DNA of 64,000 nucleotides from Muribaculaceae bacterium Isolate-013 (NCI) (GCA_004102785.1 SCEJ01000005.1:40137-104136); one strand, 5' to 3'. Positions 46,360 through 54,379 are shown, counted from the first letter of the stretch. Program-made: numbers and translations. The notes: generated by a model from the letters alone, not told the origin.

Positions 46360-46530
46360 ATGGCTTACGTAATTACTGACAAATGTGTGGCTTGCGGCAC
46401 CTGTCTGCCCAACTGCCCCGTTGACGCCATCTCGGAAGGCGACATCTACGTTATCGATCCCGATACCTGCATCGAGTGCGGTACATGCGCTGAGGTTTGC
46501 CCCTCCGATGCCATCATCCCCGGCGAATAA
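46360..46530 (+). CDS. 2[4Fe-4S] ferredoxin (bacterial type)
   Basis: A 56-residue electron carrier. Two CxxCxxCxxxCP motifs are at Cys9, 12, 15, 19 and Cys37, 40, 43, 47, related by internal duplication. It is likely a low-potential partner for pyruvate:ferredoxin oxidoreductase or similar enzymes in an anaerobe. The gene has its own promoter and a terminator hairpin, so it is a monocistronic, probably highly expressed gene. Confidence 0.97.
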   Translation: MAYVITDKCVACGTCLPNCPVDAISEGDIYVIDPDTCIECGTCAEVCPSDAIIPGE

Positions 46531-46568
46531 TCCGCGGGATTTCGTCAACTCATTGCTTTATTGACAAA

Positions 46569-46603
46569 AAAGGCGCTGTCCACCTCCGGTGGCCGGCGCC
46601 TTT
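46569..46603 (+). terminator. Terminator of the ferredoxin gene
   Basis: AAAGGCGC (46569-46576) pairs with GCGCCTTT (46596-46603), with an inner CACCTCCGGTGG hairpin. It lies 38 bases after the ferredoxin stop and 50 bases before the end of the minus-strand membrane-protein array. Confidence 0.65.
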
Positions 46604-46652
46604 CTGTTGGGTATGTGCGGGCAGTGGATGACGATAGCTGTCGGTTGACTTG

Positions 46653-46991
46653 TCAGTCAAACGGTGCTTTTTTGTGGAGCAGCGAGAATAGGGTATGCAT
46701 CAGCAGGCAGAGCAGGGCGATGATGGCCATGGTCCAGGTGATGCCGAGGCCGAGCACGAAGTTGACCACTTTTGTGATACTGGCCCGGGAGCGCTCCCCG
46801 TCCATGATGCCGGAGAGGCATACTATGGCCAAAGCGCAGCCCGCAAGCCCTGCAATAATTTTGTTTGTATCCTTTTGCCGGCAGATTTTTATAAAGAACT
46901 TCAGTATGAATTATAGAATGGCCGTGTTCAGCGCCAGTCCGCCGATCTCGAACGCATACAGCAGGCATGTTGATACAGATTGCATAACCAT
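46653..46991 (-). pseudogene. Small membrane protein, third member of a paralogous array, interrupted by an in-frame TAA
   Basis: Reading from the ATG at 46991, the frame codes a hydrophobic stretch, meets TAA at codon 27 (plus 46911-46913), and then continues in the same frame for 85 codons to TGA at 46653. The downstream part (FILKFFIKICRQKDTNKIIA..., ...GLGITWTMAIIALLCLLM) aligns in layout with the 139- and 114-residue proteins upstream: basic KxxxxKD linker, helix, polar loop, then helix-W-helix. It starts 7 bases after the stop of the middle gene. It is either a recent nonsense mutant or expressed from an internal start; no frame error is needed. Confidence 0.65.
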
Positions 46992-46997
46992 CGGTTT

Positions 46998-47417
46998 TCA
47001 GTACAGACTTACAAACAAGGCTATGAACACAATCAGGCATACAATCGGCAGCCAGCGCATGAGTTTACCTTTGCGGGTGCCTGCATTGCGCGCCATCATA
47101 AGCTGCTCTTTGGCCGAGAGCCACAGCACTCCGTTGACCAGCAATATTATGCCGAATGCAAGGAGCACGATGTAGATATAGCTCAGGCTTGCCGCCCATT
47201 GCAGGGCTGTGACTATTTTAACGTCGAGATTGCTGAACACCCAGTAGCCGCCGCCCAGAATGGCGAGATAAACCACAAGTGAAATCAGCCTGTCTTTACC
47301 GGCGGCTGTTTTTACTGCGGAAATAAAGCGCTTTGTAGATTCATAGAACAACGACAGCATGAACCCGAAAAGAAACAGGGATATTACCTTTAATGCCGGT
47401 GAAATGATTTCGTGCAT
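46998..47417 (-). CDS. Small membrane protein, paralogous array member
   Basis: A 139-residue protein with four predicted transmembrane helices (about 9-25, 46-62, 76-98, 121-138) and a basic loop KTAAGKDRLIS after the first. The phrase ALQWAASLSYIYIVLLA resembles FTWLASLNYMWCFVIAV in the upstream neighbour, marking them as paralogues. No catalytic motif or known family is recognised. Second gene of a three-gene minus-strand run. Confidence 0.7.
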   Translation of the reverse strand: MHEIISPALKVISLFLFGFMLSLFYESTKRFISAVKTAAGKDRLISLVVYLAILGGGYWVFSNLDVKIVTALQWAASLSYIYIVLLAFGIILLVNGVLWLSAKEQLMMARNAGTRKGKLMRWLPIVCLIVFIALFVSLY

Positions 47418-47494
47418 GGTGATTTGAGATTGATTTTACTTTATTTTATTTGCTGTGTCGGAATAGAGATTGCGAGGAGATACTCCCGGAGGTG

Positions 47495-47839
47495 TCAGGT
47501 TTCTTTGCTCCAGGAGTTGCGGCGCGAACCCCATAGCCTGGCCAGGAGTATGTTGAATATCACTGCGGCCACTGCTATGACGAAGCACCACATATAGTTA
47601 AGCGATGCAAGCCAAGTGAATGCCTCTGAGAGTGTGTCGTTTGAACTGCCGAGGATAAACATGGCCAAGGCCACAAGCGCTGCTTCAATAATGCATGAGA
47701 ACGCGATTCCTTTGGCAGTGCCTTTCTTGAAACTTGGGATTACATTGTGTGCGAAAAATACACATACGCCTGATACGAGGATTGTGAATACCAAAAGGCT
47801 CAGCAGCATGAGCAAAGTGTTTCCGGATTCCGGTGTCAT
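47495..47839 (-). CDS. Small membrane protein, paralogous array member
   Basis: A 114-residue protein with about three to four transmembrane helices (LLMLLSLLVFTILVSGVCVF; AFSCIIEAALVALAMFIL; MWCFVIAVAAVIFNILLA). The layout and the WLASLNYMW segment match the next gene. The frame stays open upstream to 48034, but the ATG at 47839 gives the family-like N-terminus, and an inverted-repeat element occupies 47866-47993. First gene of the array. Function unknown. Confidence 0.68.
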   Translation of the reverse strand: MTPESGNTLLMLLSLLVFTILVSGVCVFFAHNVIPSFKKGTAKGIAFSCIIEAALVALAMFILGSSNDTLSEAFTWLASLNYMWCFVIAVAAVIFNILLARLWGSRRNSWSKET

Positions 47840-47865
47840 AAGTAATTGTATTGGTTTGTTATTTT

Positions 47866-47993
47866 CAACAGTTCGGTAATTTTTGAGCAGGCATAGCTGT
47901 ATCGCACTGATACACAATAGTTTGCATTGATATTGAATTGTTGTTGCATCTTGTTGATATTCAATTGAATATGCAAATTTTACCGAACTATTG
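47866..47993. repeat. 128-bp inverted-repeat element upstream of the membrane-protein array
   Basis: 19-bp ends CAACAGTTCGGTAATTTTT and AAATTTTACCGAACTATTG are near-perfect inverted repeats (47866-47884, 47975-47993). Nested inside is a second imperfect palindrome (TTTGCATTGATATTGAATTG near 47930 with CAATTGAATATGCAAA). Both flanks carry ATTTT, compatible with a 5-bp target duplication. A TAAATTTG box (minus strand, 48001-48008) sits just upstream, so the element lies in the presumed leader of the array. It covers much of the 357-bp gap 47840-48196. Confidence 0.6.
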
Positions 47994-48000
47994 ATTTTTA

Positions 48001-48008
48001 CAAATTTA
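48001..48008 (-). promoter_or_regulatory. -7 box candidate for the small membrane protein array
   Basis: TAAATTTG on the minus strand matches TAnnTTTG. It is 162 bases from the ATG at 47839, an unusually long leader that holds the inverted-repeat element. Confidence 0.4.
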
Positions 48009-48047
48009 CGAAATTTTTCTAATATATGCAACAAAAAGTAAAAAAAA

Positions 48048-48097
48048 CTCCGCCTCTTTTGCCGAAAATGCTGTGTCTATTTCGGCCAAAGGCGGAG
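48048..48097 (-). terminator. Terminator of the small barrel gene
   Basis: CTCCGCCTTTGGCCGAAA pairs with TTTCGGCAAAAGAGGCGGAG across a short loop; on the minus strand the stem is followed by a T-run (plus 48039-48047 is A-rich). It ends the 48197-48802 transcript. Confidence 0.85.
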
Positions 48098-48196
48098 ATT
48101 CTAATTTTCATAGCAGGGATTCATGAGGAATTTTAAAACGGTTTCTTTTTGTGGAGTAAAGAGAGCGCATAGATGCTATGGGTAATGCTTTGTCGC

Positions 48197-48802
48197 TTAA
48201 TGATCACATTTTTTGTGGAATTGAGTTTTTTTTGGTCGTCCTCCAATGTTGAATCCAAATGTGAGTCCCATTGTATTGTAGCCTTTGCGACAGAACTGCA
48301 AGTGTGCGGTTAGGCGTATGTGGTAGAATACCTCTACACCCCCCTGAAGCATGAATGATGGTTTCACTGTAGCATGAAGCGGGTAGACATTCGACCATAC
48401 ATTGTCAATATGTGCCATTCCAATCCCTATGCCGATGAACGGATTGATTTTTCTACTTTGACGGAAATTGTAGTCACCTATAAGGCCAAAGAACAGTACG
48501 CGGTTGCGTTGGGTGCGTCCCATCTCGCATTCCGGTAGGTGGTACTTGCGGTCGGCCATCTCGAAACTGAACAGAATACCCACGTCGTAAGGGGTTTTCT
48601 CGAAGTTATATCGCATATCAAGACCGAACATAGGGCCAACCGCGTTGCTGCCGCCACGGTAGCAGCCGAGTGGACCGCTGATACCAACGAAAGTACCTCC
48701 TTCGAGCATCTGCACAACTGGAGCCGTCTGTGCCTTAAGCTGCACTGATGCGGATAAGACAAAAAGCAGAGAAAGGAGGCCGATTGGTATATTTATTTTC
48801 AT
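48197..48802 (-). CDS. Small outer-membrane beta-barrel protein
   Basis: A 201-residue exported protein (signal peptide MKINIPIGLLSLLFVLSASV, cleaved near LKAQ). Amphipathic strands alternate with polar turns (VGPMFGLDMRYNFEKTPYDV, NPFIGIGIGMAHIDNVWSNV, SFMLQGGVEVFYHIRLTAHL), fitting an eight-strand porin-family barrel. The last ten residues are polar and basic, so it lacks the usual terminal aromatic. AT-rich compared with the flanks. Function unknown. Confidence 0.75.
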   Translation of the reverse strand: MKINIPIGLLSLLFVLSASVQLKAQTAPVVQMLEGGTFVGISGPLGCYRGGSNAVGPMFGLDMRYNFEKTPYDVGILFSFEMADRKYHLPECEMGRTQRNRVLFFGLIGDYNFRQSRKINPFIGIGIGMAHIDNVWSNVYPLHATVKPSFMLQGGVEVFYHIRLTAHLQFCRKGYNTMGLTFGFNIGGRPKKTQFHKKCDH

Positions 48803-48824
48803 TGTGGAGTATTTTGAATTATTT

Positions 48825-48832
48825 GCAAAGAT
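48825..48832 (-). promoter_or_regulatory. -7 box of the small barrel gene
   Basis: TATCTTTG on the minus strand matches TAnnTTTG, 22 bases before the ATG at 48802. Confidence 0.5.
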
Positions 48833-48874
48833 ATTAAACTTATCTTGAAAATTCGCTACCAGAATTTTTATAGA

Positions 48875-49014
48875 ATTAACTGACCGAATTATATTAATGT
48901 TTCTCTGGATATTTTGGGTGTTGACTATTTCAAGAGTTTATAATTGCCCTATTATTAATCTGAAACGCTTCGTTTTTATTCAGAGGAACATTAAAACAAT
49001 TTCGGTCAGTTAAT
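48875..49014. repeat. 140-bp inverted-repeat element after the 511-residue lipoprotein gene
   Basis: ATTAACTGACCGAA... (48875-48909) is an inverted copy of the sequence at 48979-49014 (about 29 of 35 bases matching). The 69-base interior is AT-rich, with a small AAACGCTTCGTTTTT hairpin. No ORF. It lies between the lipoprotein stop (49031) and the barrel gene promoter. Confidence 0.65.
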
Positions 49015-49030
49015 ATTGTATCATATTTCT

Positions 49031-50566
49031 TTATGAATCTGAATCTTTTATTATTCTGGCGCCTAACCATTCTCCATTGTACTTTATAGCGCCATAAATT
49101 GACGCGCGGTATAGCTCCATTCGGTCAATATCAGAGATATTGATTTTCTTTAATGAAAAGCTTCCATTGCCAACAGAAAATGTGAATTCATAATTCCCTG
49201 GGAGCCATTTTGCGTAGAAGTTGTTTCCAATAGCTCTTTTTTTAATCGCATGTTTTGAATTTGGGCCATAGATTAAGTAAGCATATTTGTCGTTGAAAGA
49301 CATCATTCCGTTTCGGCGATCTTTGTTTAACTGAGAAAGCAAATCGGTAGCCCTACTTAAAACCAACTTAATAGCGGTCTTATATGCCTTATATAAATCT
49401 TTGGTTTTGAAATCGTAATCAATAAATGGAATATGAAATAGAATAGTGTTATCACTTCCAAAGGATACAGGGTTTCGGCAGCTTACAGGATAGATTGTGT
49501 TTCCTGTTTTGGGATGTGTCGGAAATGGAATCGGTTCTGGAATGTGGTATTTAAGTGTGACTGTTTCCCACCCAAGTTCCATTTCCTCGGCTTCAACATT
49601 CCACCAAATGTATGCAACTTGTTTCTGGAGTTTTAGCTTTGTTCCGATGCTGGCGTAAATTATGTAATTCTGGTCGTATAGGTTCAATGTGAGTTTTTTT
49701 CCATCAGAGAATTCTTTAATAGCTGTTACATTACGGCCAAATAAGCCCGTTACAGTGCGATGAAACCAACTGCCATCACCTTTGTCGTAGTAGTTGACTT
49801 CCCTAACGTTTTTACCGGGAATCAAAATCCCATTTTCAAGTTGTAGGGGATTGCCGCTATCATCAACTCCATAGCCTGGAGTTGATGGTTTTGAGTTGGA
49901 ATTATCAGAATTTGAACCATTGTTGCTACCTCCTTGATAGCTTCCTGGTTGGTTATTGTCAACATGTACTGCTTTCTGAAAATCCATGGGAATAAAGAAC
50001 ATTTTATCGGAAATGTTTTGTGTGACCCCTTCATTTCCAGGTGTTACTTTTATGCTGGATGTTGCATTTTCAATGCTTTTTAGTTCATTGGCGAATTCCT
50101 TATGGGTGTACGCCACCCCATTTTTGACGAACTTATAAACGGTATCTGATACTTGTATCTCTCTGTCAGCATTTAATAGTTTTGCGAACATAGCATCAGC
50201 AATGACAGAATCATTGAGACAGAACTCAAGTTCATCCTCATCATTTTCAATGAGATAGAGCTGTTCGGGAGTGAGGGAGGCCATCAGTTCCTTGCGTTTT
50301 GTTTCATACAGAGAAACAAATTCATCCTCGTTCTCTGTGAACTCTGCACCTACTGAGCATAAGGCTCTTGATATTGTGGCATTTTCATTGCCGATGGAGT
50401 TTATGAGGTTGTTGATGTCAGAGCGTGAGTTTACTTTTACTCGCTGCATTCCAGGTTGTATGCCATTCTGTGATGTGCTTTTTTGTGGCATCTCAGGTAC
50501 CTTCTCTTGCTCTTGACACGAAGAAAAGAGGAAAATACTAAGTAAAAAAAATAGAAACTTGTTCAT
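49031..50566 (-). CDS. Secreted lipoprotein of unknown function
   Basis: A 511-residue lipoprotein (MNKFLFFLLSIFLFSSCQEQ, lipobox FSSC). After a linker comes a helical acidic region (about 50-170; TPEQLYLIENDEDELEFCLN), a Gly/Asn/Ser-rich spacer (about 195-230), then a beta-rich region (NLYDQNYIIYASIGTKLKLQ, WWNVEAEEMELGWETVTLKY) and a C-terminal part with GNGSFSLKKINISDIDRMEL. No recognised domain. AT-rich, with Asn/Lys/Ile codons unlike the flanking genes. It follows a small secreted-protein gene and a TPR regulator on the same strand, which suggests one lineage-specific surface module (inference). Confidence 0.7.
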   Translation of the reverse strand: MNKFLFFLLSIFLFSSCQEQEKVPEMPQKSTSQNGIQPGMQRVKVNSRSDINNLINSIGNENATISRALCSVGAEFTENEDEFVSLYETKRKELMASLTPEQLYLIENDEDELEFCLNDSVIADAMFAKLLNADREIQVSDTVYKFVKNGVAYTHKEFANELKSIENATSSIKVTPGNEGVTQNISDKMFFIPMDFQKAVHVDNNQPGSYQGGSNNGSNSDNSNSKPSTPGYGVDDSGNPLQLENGILIPGKNVREVNYYDKGDGSWFHRTVTGLFGRNVTAIKEFSDGKKLTLNLYDQNYIIYASIGTKLKLQKQVAYIWWNVEAEEMELGWETVTLKYHIPEPIPFPTHPKTGNTIYPVSCRNPVSFGSDNTILFHIPFIDYDFKTKDLYKAYKTAIKLVLSRATDLLSQLNKDRRNGMMSFNDKYAYLIYGPNSKHAIKKRAIGNNFYAKWLPGNYEFTFSVGNGSFSLKKINISDIDRMELYRASIYGAIKYNGEWLGARIIKDSDS

Positions 50567-50593
50567 AATCGTTGTGTGATATTTGTGGAGAAA

Positions 50594-50989
50594 TTATTCC
50601 ACAATGGTGAAGCATTCGTAGGAGGATTCTGCGGTGGTGACGGTGATTTGTAGCACGCCATTCACCTCACCTATATATTGATAGGATGTGCCGTTGGCGG
50701 AGGTGGAGTAGGTAATCTGATTACCAGTCATGAGATTATGGCACTTTACATGAGCTATACCTTCGGCTGATGTGAAATCTAACGACAAGAATCCGTCACC
50801 GATTTCTCCGATAAGTTGAGGAGTCGAATCATTATAAGGTTGAGACTTTTGATTTTTTGTAGTTGAAAATTCAAGTGTTGTCCTTTCGGATTTATTGTTC
50901 TCAGAATAGGTGGTGCTTTTCTCCTCAGCATTGGCTCCTATAATACTGACAATGGCCGTGAGCAAAAGTGTGATTGGTTTATGTTTCAT
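50594..50989 (-). CDS. Small secreted protein, DUF3244-like
   Basis: A 131-residue exported protein (signal peptide MKHKPITLLLTAIVSIIGAN, cleaved after NA). The mature C-terminal ~75 residues form a beta sandwich-like pattern (GDGFLSLDFTSAEGIAHVKC, GTSYQYIGEVNGVLQITVTT, ESSYECFTIVE) similar to DUF3244 proteins of Bacteroidales. The assignment is by pattern only. The ATG at 50989 is chosen over an upstream in-frame start at 51025, because the promoter -7 box is at 51010-51017. Confidence 0.62.
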   Translation of the reverse strand: MKHKPITLLLTAIVSIIGANAEEKSTTYSENNKSERTTLEFSTTKNQKSQPYNDSTPQLIGEIGDGFLSLDFTSAEGIAHVKCHNLMTGNQITYSTSANGTSYQYIGEVNGVLQITVTTAESSYECFTIVE

Positions 50990-51009
50990 ATCGCGTTTAA
51001 ATTTTTCGG

Positions 51010-51017
51010 CAAAGTTA
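51010..51017 (-). promoter_or_regulatory. -7 box of the DUF3244-like gene
   Basis: TAACTTTG on the minus strand matches TAnnTTTG, 20 bases before the ATG at 50989. Confidence 0.55.
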
Positions 51018-51101
51018 GGCCTCAAAATTGGTATGAAGCAAGAAATTTGCAGTTGAAAAATATGACGCGCTGACTTTTATTGTGTTGAAACTCAGGTGTA
51101 A

Positions 51102-51137
51102 ACAAGGTGTCAGATTCCTTGAAATCTGACACCTTGT
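51102..51137. terminator. Perfect 15-bp stem between the TPR regulator and DUF3244-like genes
   Basis: ACAAGGTGTCAGATT (51102-51116) and AATCTGACACCTTGT (51123-51137) are exact inverted copies with a 6-base loop. The stem is moderately GC-rich with only short T stretches on either side. It lies 66 bases after the stop of the TPR regulator gene, so it probably ends that transcript. Confidence 0.65.
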
Positions 51138-51203
51138 TTGTAAGGGCTATTTGACTGTATTATACAGTGATATAAGACTAATTAGTGTTATGTGTCACAA
51201 AAG

Positions 51204-52949
51204 TTATTTGAAAATCTCTTCAAACTCCTCTGAATATATCCCGTTATAGTCTCTGAACTTCGCCTGAAAACGACTTCTCTTTTTATAATAGTTGGCCGAA
51301 GATATATCCGTTACATAACATATAATCGGAGCAGAGAACCCGGCGATGGTAAGGGCGATGAATATTATGTCGATTTCTTTTAGATTGAATACTTCTGTCA
51401 GTTTGACAAGGATATTGTTGTGAGTATGATTCACAATATCTTTAATCTCATTTATAGATTTCGACGACGAGAAGGAATCTATTTCATTCTTTAGCTTATT
51501 GTAAATCGCCGTCTTACCGTGAGTACTTCCATCTTCGTGTGAAAAGTATTCACTGCACAATTTATTAAATATGGTATTTCTGTTTTTGAGAAATAGTTTT
51601 AGTTCCTGAGATACATCATTGTAGCGCTTTTCGCTTTCGTTTATGAAGCTTTGAGCGATTTTTAAATCATGTTCTTTTTCCTCCAATGTCAGTTTGAGCT
51701 TGTTGTTATCGAGCTCCTTTGTTGATACGAGGGTTGACAGCAGTGAGTTCTTCTCCTTATATTCATTCGTTTGCGATTTAGTTCGCTTTCTGTACATTAT
51801 AAATACAAAAAGAGCTGGTGTAACGGTGAACGCTACAATAAAAATCCAAATGTATAATTTCCGTTTATATGATTCTTTGGCGAGTCTTTCTTTTTCAGCC
51901 TGGAAAGCACTGAGTTTTGAGTTAAATTCCTGTTGCAGTGTTTTAGAAACTTTAATGTTTTGAAGAAGAGAAACACTGTCAGTCATTATCAGAGCATTTT
52001 TCCCTTCTCCTAATTTATGATAGTAATCCACCATTCCATGATAATATGCAATATCTCTGGAATGGTATTTAGGAATGACAGTCAACCATATCAGGGCTGA
52101 ATCCGGCTGAGAATTAATATAGTATGATGATAGTATACGGTAGCCTAATGAACTTACGTATTCCGGATTAATTCTGACTGCGTCCAGCAGAACTTTCTTA
52201 GCTTCTTCTTTTCTGCCCAAATAATATAAACACATACCTTTATTGCTTTTGATTTCTGAAAGGTATGCACTTATTACTGGAGATGTCCGAAGTTCATGTG
52301 AATTAATGACGTCTAAGGCCTCGCTGTATAAGTTATTATTTACCAAAGAGGTTGTATACAAAGTAAGACAGAAATCGTATAATTTCGTGTTTTTTGAGGT
52401 CTCACAAACCCTGAAAGCACGCTCGCGATAACATAACTCTTTTTGTATGTTGTTGAGTGATAGATATATGTCTGCTGCTAAGCTGTTAAATCTAATATTG
52501 AAGTATGAATCTGAATTAATTGACAATCCCTCTTCAATATTAACCATTGCCTCAGCCAGACTATCACTTAACATTAATCTCCATGAATTGTGAAAATATG
52601 ACAGTGCAAGGCGTGAGCTATCATTGGTAGATTTGTAGAAGTTAATAGATTGGGCGATTTTCCAATCTTCTTTATTTATGTCTTGATTTCGGTTGTGGTC
52701 ACTGGTTGACAGCAGGTAGTAGAGGGCGCGTGAGGCGGGAGAGCAGAGGGAGTCGGGGGAGATGGCTGTGAGGGCGCGGGAGGCGCTGTCGGGTTCGGTT
52801 TCGATGATAGCTTCGATAGCTTCGAGGTGTGGGAGAGCCGGGTCGATGTCCTCTTTGTGGTCGGAGCAGGAGGTATATGCAGATGCCGCGAGCATCAGCA
52901 ATGCCAGCAGAAGCAGTAGGCGGAGCGTGGATGTGCGAAAGTTTTTCAT
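51204..52949 (-). CDS. TPR-containing membrane regulator (DUF6377/HTH-type sensor-like)
   Basis: A 581-residue protein. N-terminal lipobox-like signal (LAASAYTSC), then a periplasmic helical repeat domain (about 40-370; TPR-like units such as NIQKELCYRERAFRVCETSK, AKKVLLDAVRINPEYVSSLG), one transmembrane helix (IWIFIVAFTVTPALFVFIMY, about 392-411), a cytosolic coiled coil (about 420-470) and a C-terminal helical domain ending NYYKKRSRFQAKFRD, which could bind DNA. The architecture parallels the 58959-60590 gene, a one-component transmembrane regulator type common beside Bacteroidales surface-protein genes. The ORF extends upstream across tRNA-Leu, so the ATG at 52949 is used. Confidence 0.8.
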   Translation of the reverse strand: MKNFRTSTLRLLLLLALLMLAASAYTSCSDHKEDIDPALPHLEAIEAIIETEPDSASRALTAISPDSLCSPASRALYYLLSTSDHNRNQDINKEDWKIAQSINFYKSTNDSSRLALSYFHNSWRLMLSDSLAEAMVNIEEGLSINSDSYFNIRFNSLAADIYLSLNNIQKELCYRERAFRVCETSKNTKLYDFCLTLYTTSLVNNNLYSEALDVINSHELRTSPVISAYLSEIKSNKGMCLYYLGRKEEAKKVLLDAVRINPEYVSSLGYRILSSYYINSQPDSALIWLTVIPKYHSRDIAYYHGMVDYYHKLGEGKNALIMTDSVSLLQNIKVSKTLQQEFNSKLSAFQAEKERLAKESYKRKLYIWIFIVAFTVTPALFVFIMYRKRTKSQTNEYKEKNSLLSTLVSTKELDNNKLKLTLEEKEHDLKIAQSFINESEKRYNDVSQELKLFLKNRNTIFNKLCSEYFSHEDGSTHGKTAIYNKLKNEIDSFSSSKSINEIKDIVNHTHNNILVKLTEVFNLKEIDIIFIALTIAGFSAPIICYVTDISSANYYKKRSRFQAKFRDYNGIYSEEFEEIFK

Positions 52950-52977
52950 GAATGGACCTTGGAGAGTTGGAGAGATT

Positions 52978-53008
52978 AGCAGCCGGCATAGGTTTGATGC
53001 CGGCTGCT
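52978..53008 (-). terminator. Hairpin after tRNA-Leu
   Basis: AGCAGCCGGCAT and ATGCCGGCTGCT (52978-52989, 52997-53008) form a perfect 12-bp stem with a 7-base loop, 19 bases after the tRNA 3' end. The following minus-strand bases are AATCTCTCCAACTCT, not a clear T-run. Confidence 0.65.
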
Positions 53009-53026
53009 GATGTGGGAGGGGATGTG

Positions 53027-53108
53027 TGCGCGATGGGGGACTCGAACCCCCACTCCTTACGGAACCAGATCCTAAGTCTGGCGCGGCTACCAATTACGCC
53101 AATCGCGC
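53027..53108 (-). tRNA. tRNA-Leu (anticodon UAG)
   Basis: The 82-base gene folds as a type II tRNA. Acceptor stem GCGCGAT/ATCGCGC (plus 53102-53108 and 53028-53034) with discriminator A; anticodon stem CCAGA/TCTGG around CTTAGGA, anticodon TAG; a long variable arm TTCCGTAAGGAGT; T-arm GGGGGTTCGAGTCCCCC. CCA is not encoded. The anticodon reads CUA/CUN leucine codons. Confidence 0.96.
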
Positions 53109-53191
53109 TTTTCAGGGGCTGTCGTTGTGTGGGGAGGGCAGCCCTCTGTTATGTTGGGTGTGCCGCCGTGTGTTGGCGGCATTGTGCGGTG

Positions 53192-54379
53192 TTACTGAAT
53201 GAGTCCGTGTTTACGGAATACTTTGCGGAATTTCTCGAGGGCGAACTCTACCTGCTCTTTGGTGTGGGTGGCCATGAGCGAGAAGCGGATGAGGGTGTCC
53301 TGAGGCGCTACGGCGGGAGTCACCACGGGGTTCACGAAGAGACCTTCGTCGAAGAGGTCGCGTGTCACGTGGTAGGTCTTGTAGTCGTCGCGGATGTAGA
53401 GGGGGATGATGGGGGTCGATGTTGTTCCGATTTCGCATCCCATCTCGCGGAAGCCTTCGAGAGCGAAGTTGGTGATGTTCCAGAGGTGCTCCTGGCGCCA
53501 GGGTTCCTGCTCCATGATGTCGATTGCCTTGAGTGCGGCGGCGGTGGAGGCGGGGGTGATGGAGGCGGTGAATATGTAGGAGCGTGAGTGGTGGCGGAGG
53601 AAGTTGGTTATCTCCTTGTCGCAGGCTATGAATCCGCCGAGGGAGGCGAACGATTTGGAGAATGTGCCCATTATGAGGTCAACGTCGTCGGTAACGCCGA
53701 AGTGGTCGCATGTGCCGCGGCCCCCTTTGCCGAATACGCCGATGCCGTGGGCTTCGTCGACCATCACTGTGGCATCGTATTTCTTTGCCAGGCGCACAAT
53801 TTCGGGGAGGTTGGCCACATCGCCCTCCATTGAGAACACGCCGTCGGTGACGATGAGTTTCACCTTGTCGGGGGCGCAGCGCTGGAGTTGCTTCTCGAGG
53901 CTCTCCATGTCGTTGTGCTTGTATTTGAGCACGGGCGAGAATGCCAGGCGCGAGCCTTCGATGATTGAGGCGTGGTCCTGCTCGTCGCGGATGATATAGT
54001 CTTCGCGGCCGGTGAGGCAGCTTACAACTCCGAGGTTTACCTCGAAGCCTGTGGAGTATATCATAACGTCCTCTTTGCCGATATATTCGGCGATGCGTGC
54101 TTCAAGCTGCTTGTGGAGGTCGAGAGTGCCGTTGAGGAAGGGGGAGCCGGCGCATCCGGTGCCATATTTGCGTGTGGCTTCGATGGCGGCCTCCTTAATG
54201 CGGGGGTCGCTGACCAGGCCCGAATAGCAGTTTGAGCCGAACATGAGCACTTTGCGGCCTTCGATGATGACTTCGGGCTCCTGCTCGGACGAGATGGCGC
54301 GGAAGTAGGGGTAAACGCCGGCGGCTTTGGCCTGCTGCGGGGCGGTATATTTGGCAAGTTTAGCTTGAAGGAGCTTCAT
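53192..54379 (-). CDS. spt: Serine palmitoyltransferase (alpha-oxoamine synthase)
   Basis: A 395-residue PLP enzyme that condenses serine with a fatty acyl-CoA/ACP to 3-ketosphinganine, the first step of sphingolipid synthesis, a hallmark of Bacteroidales. Motifs: MFGSNCYSGLVSDPRIKEAA, GTGCAGSPFLNGTLDLH, His137 in DHASI (stacks on PLP), VDEAHGIGVFG (Asp208), and the Schiff-base Lys242 in GTFSKSFASLGGF. The F-S-K-S-x-x-S-x-G-G form separates SPT from 2-amino-3-ketobutyrate ligase, which usually has T-L-G-K-A. The ATG at 54379 matches Bacteroides SPT (MKLLQ...KLAKY). A promoter with -7 box lies at 54458-54465. Confidence 0.9.
   Translation of the reverse strand: MKLLQAKLAKYTAPQQAKAAGVYPYFRAISSEQEPEVIIEGRKVLMFGSNCYSGLVSDPRIKEAAIEATRKYGTGCAGSPFLNGTLDLHKQLEARIAEYIGKEDVMIYSTGFEVNLGVVSCLTGREDYIIRDEQDHASIIEGSRLAFSPVLKYKHNDMESLEKQLQRCAPDKVKLIVTDGVFSMEGDVANLPEIVRLAKKYDATVMVDEAHGIGVFGKGGRGTCDHFGVTDDVDLIMGTFSKSFASLGGFIACDKEITNFLRHHSRSYIFTASITPASTAAALKAIDIMEQEPWRQEHLWNITNFALEGFREMGCEIGTTSTPIIPLYIRDDYKTYHVTRDLFDEGLFVNPVVTPAVAPQDTLIRFSLMATHTKEQVEFALEKFRKVFRKHGLIQ

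Noticed and set aside
46561..47175. A 204-codon plus-strand ORF
   Set aside because: Antisense to the small membrane protein array, whose minus-strand frames show consistent helix layouts and paralogy.
53192..54379. 2-amino-3-ketobutyrate CoA ligase (kbl)
   Set aside because: The lysine motif GTFSKSFASLGG and the N-terminus fit bacterial serine palmitoyltransferase better; no threonine dehydrogenase gene is adjacent.
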